Assembly: GCA_002425305.1 (NCBI GenBank)
Contig: DILZ01000112.1
Span: forward strand, 1,533-7,590
Direction of reading: 5' to 3'
From: Ruminococcaceae bacterium UBA5579
GTDB lineage: Bacteria; Bacillota; Clostridia; Oscillospirales; Ruminococcaceae
Length of the DNA: 6,058 nucleotides
This document shows, piece by piece, positions 5,648-6,058 of the stretch. Every line of letters begins with the position of its first letter. Position 1 is the first letter of the stretch. The position numbers and the translations under genes were made by a program. The notes below the pieces were generated by a model that did no database searches, had not been told where the DNA came from, and was given only the letters and a program-made list of their open reading frames with translations.

Positions 5648-6058
5648 TCATTTATTACAAACTTCTTTTATCCAGCCCGTTACTCCGTGCGGAAGCCGCT
5701 CAAAATAAGGCTTTCCGTCATCGTACATCAAATTCGCCTGAACCTGATTTATCATACAGTGCTGTCCCATTTCCCAGCCGTAAAACAGCGAGGCAACGCC
5801 GCCGTCGCCGTTTTTTACCCATTCGGGAAAATACGTTAAAAATCCAAGCTCCTCCATCTTGGGTATGCGCGGCGCGATATCCTTCGCGAAATCCAGCGTT
5901 TCATCGTGCTGTCCGATCGTCACGAAAACCGCGATGTTATGCCGCGCGATGTTCTCCAGCCGCCCGTCTATCGGCACATAGCCCGTCGAGATCGGGATAA
6001 TCCCGTCAAACGTTTCGGGGAACTTCTCGGCAAGCTTCCACGTCATCCAGCCGCCAAG
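5648..6058 (-). CDS. alpha/beta-hydrolase esterase, C-terminal part (cut by the right window edge)
   Basis: The minus strand is open from the window edge to TGA at 5648-5650, giving 136 visible residues. The first ones, LGGWMTWKLAEKFPETFDG, are the second half of a nucleophile elbow: in this fold GxSxGG is followed by a helix running AxxxP, so the catalytic Ser should lie only a few residues beyond the edge. FVTIGQHDETLDF (fragment residues 45-57) would carry the acidic residue (Asp52), and GWEMGQHCMINQ (94-105) the catalytic His100, matching the order Ser-Asp-His of polyhydroxybutyrate depolymerase-like or dienelactone hydrolase-like esterases. The methionine at 6046 is internal, not a start. 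Secretion cannot be judged because the N-terminus is missing. It ends 17 bp before fhs, so it is probably co-transcribed with it, although an esterase has no evident metabolic link. Substrate unknown. Confidence 0.82.
   Translation of the reverse strand, partial: LGGWMTWKLAEKFPETFDGIIPISTGYVPIDGRLENIARHNIAVFVTIGQHDETLDFAKDIAPRIPKMEELGFLTYFPEWVKNGDGGVASLFYGWEMGQHCMINQVQANLMYDDGKPYFERLPHGVTGWIKEVCNK

Overview
The window is a stretch of bacterial chromosome in which every supportable gene lies on the minus strand, so transcription runs from right to left. Codon use, strong AGGAGG-type ribosome binding sites, short or overlapping gene junctions, and the set of families (formate-tetrahydrofolate ligase, TsaE, TsaB, DUF4303, DUF1349) fit a Clostridia-type Firmicute of moderate GC content, possibly a gut anaerobe of the Ruminococcaceae/Oscillospiraceae kind. 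That placement is an inference from gene content only; no rRNA or marker comparison was possible.

Right half (about 2325-6058): a tight gene string. In transcription order it holds the end of an alpha/beta-hydrolase esterase (cut by the right edge), fhs (formate-tetrahydrofolate ligase), tsaE, tsaB and a DUF4303-type protein. The gaps are 17 bp (esterase to fhs), a 1-base TGATG overlap (fhs to tsaE), 22 bp (tsaE to tsaB) and 9 bp (tsaB to DUF4303, whose Shine-Dalgarno begins inside the tsaB stop codon). This looks like one operon joining one-carbon/folate metabolism with two subunits of the tRNA t6A modification machinery. The usual downstream partners rimI and tsaD are not next to tsaB here.

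Middle (about 1345-2324): an AT-rich island holding one kinase-fold phosphotransferase of the APH/choline-kinase type, flanked by short intergenic stretches. Its base composition differs visibly from the fhs-tsaB block, which suggests a separate, perhaps acquired, origin.

Left part (1-1344): a translationally coupled pair (ATGA overlap) of a small FMN nitroreductase and an isochorismatase-like cysteine hydrolase, then a hairpin that may be a terminator, then the start of a DUF1349 (concanavalin-like fold) protein cut by the left edge.

I see no rRNA, tRNA, CRISPR array, insertion sequence, integrase, toxin-antitoxin pair or phage gene. Apart from the operon arrangement, the AT-rich phosphotransferase insert, an in-frame tail behind it and a few small inverted repeats, this is an ordinary region, and I found no convincing new biological system.
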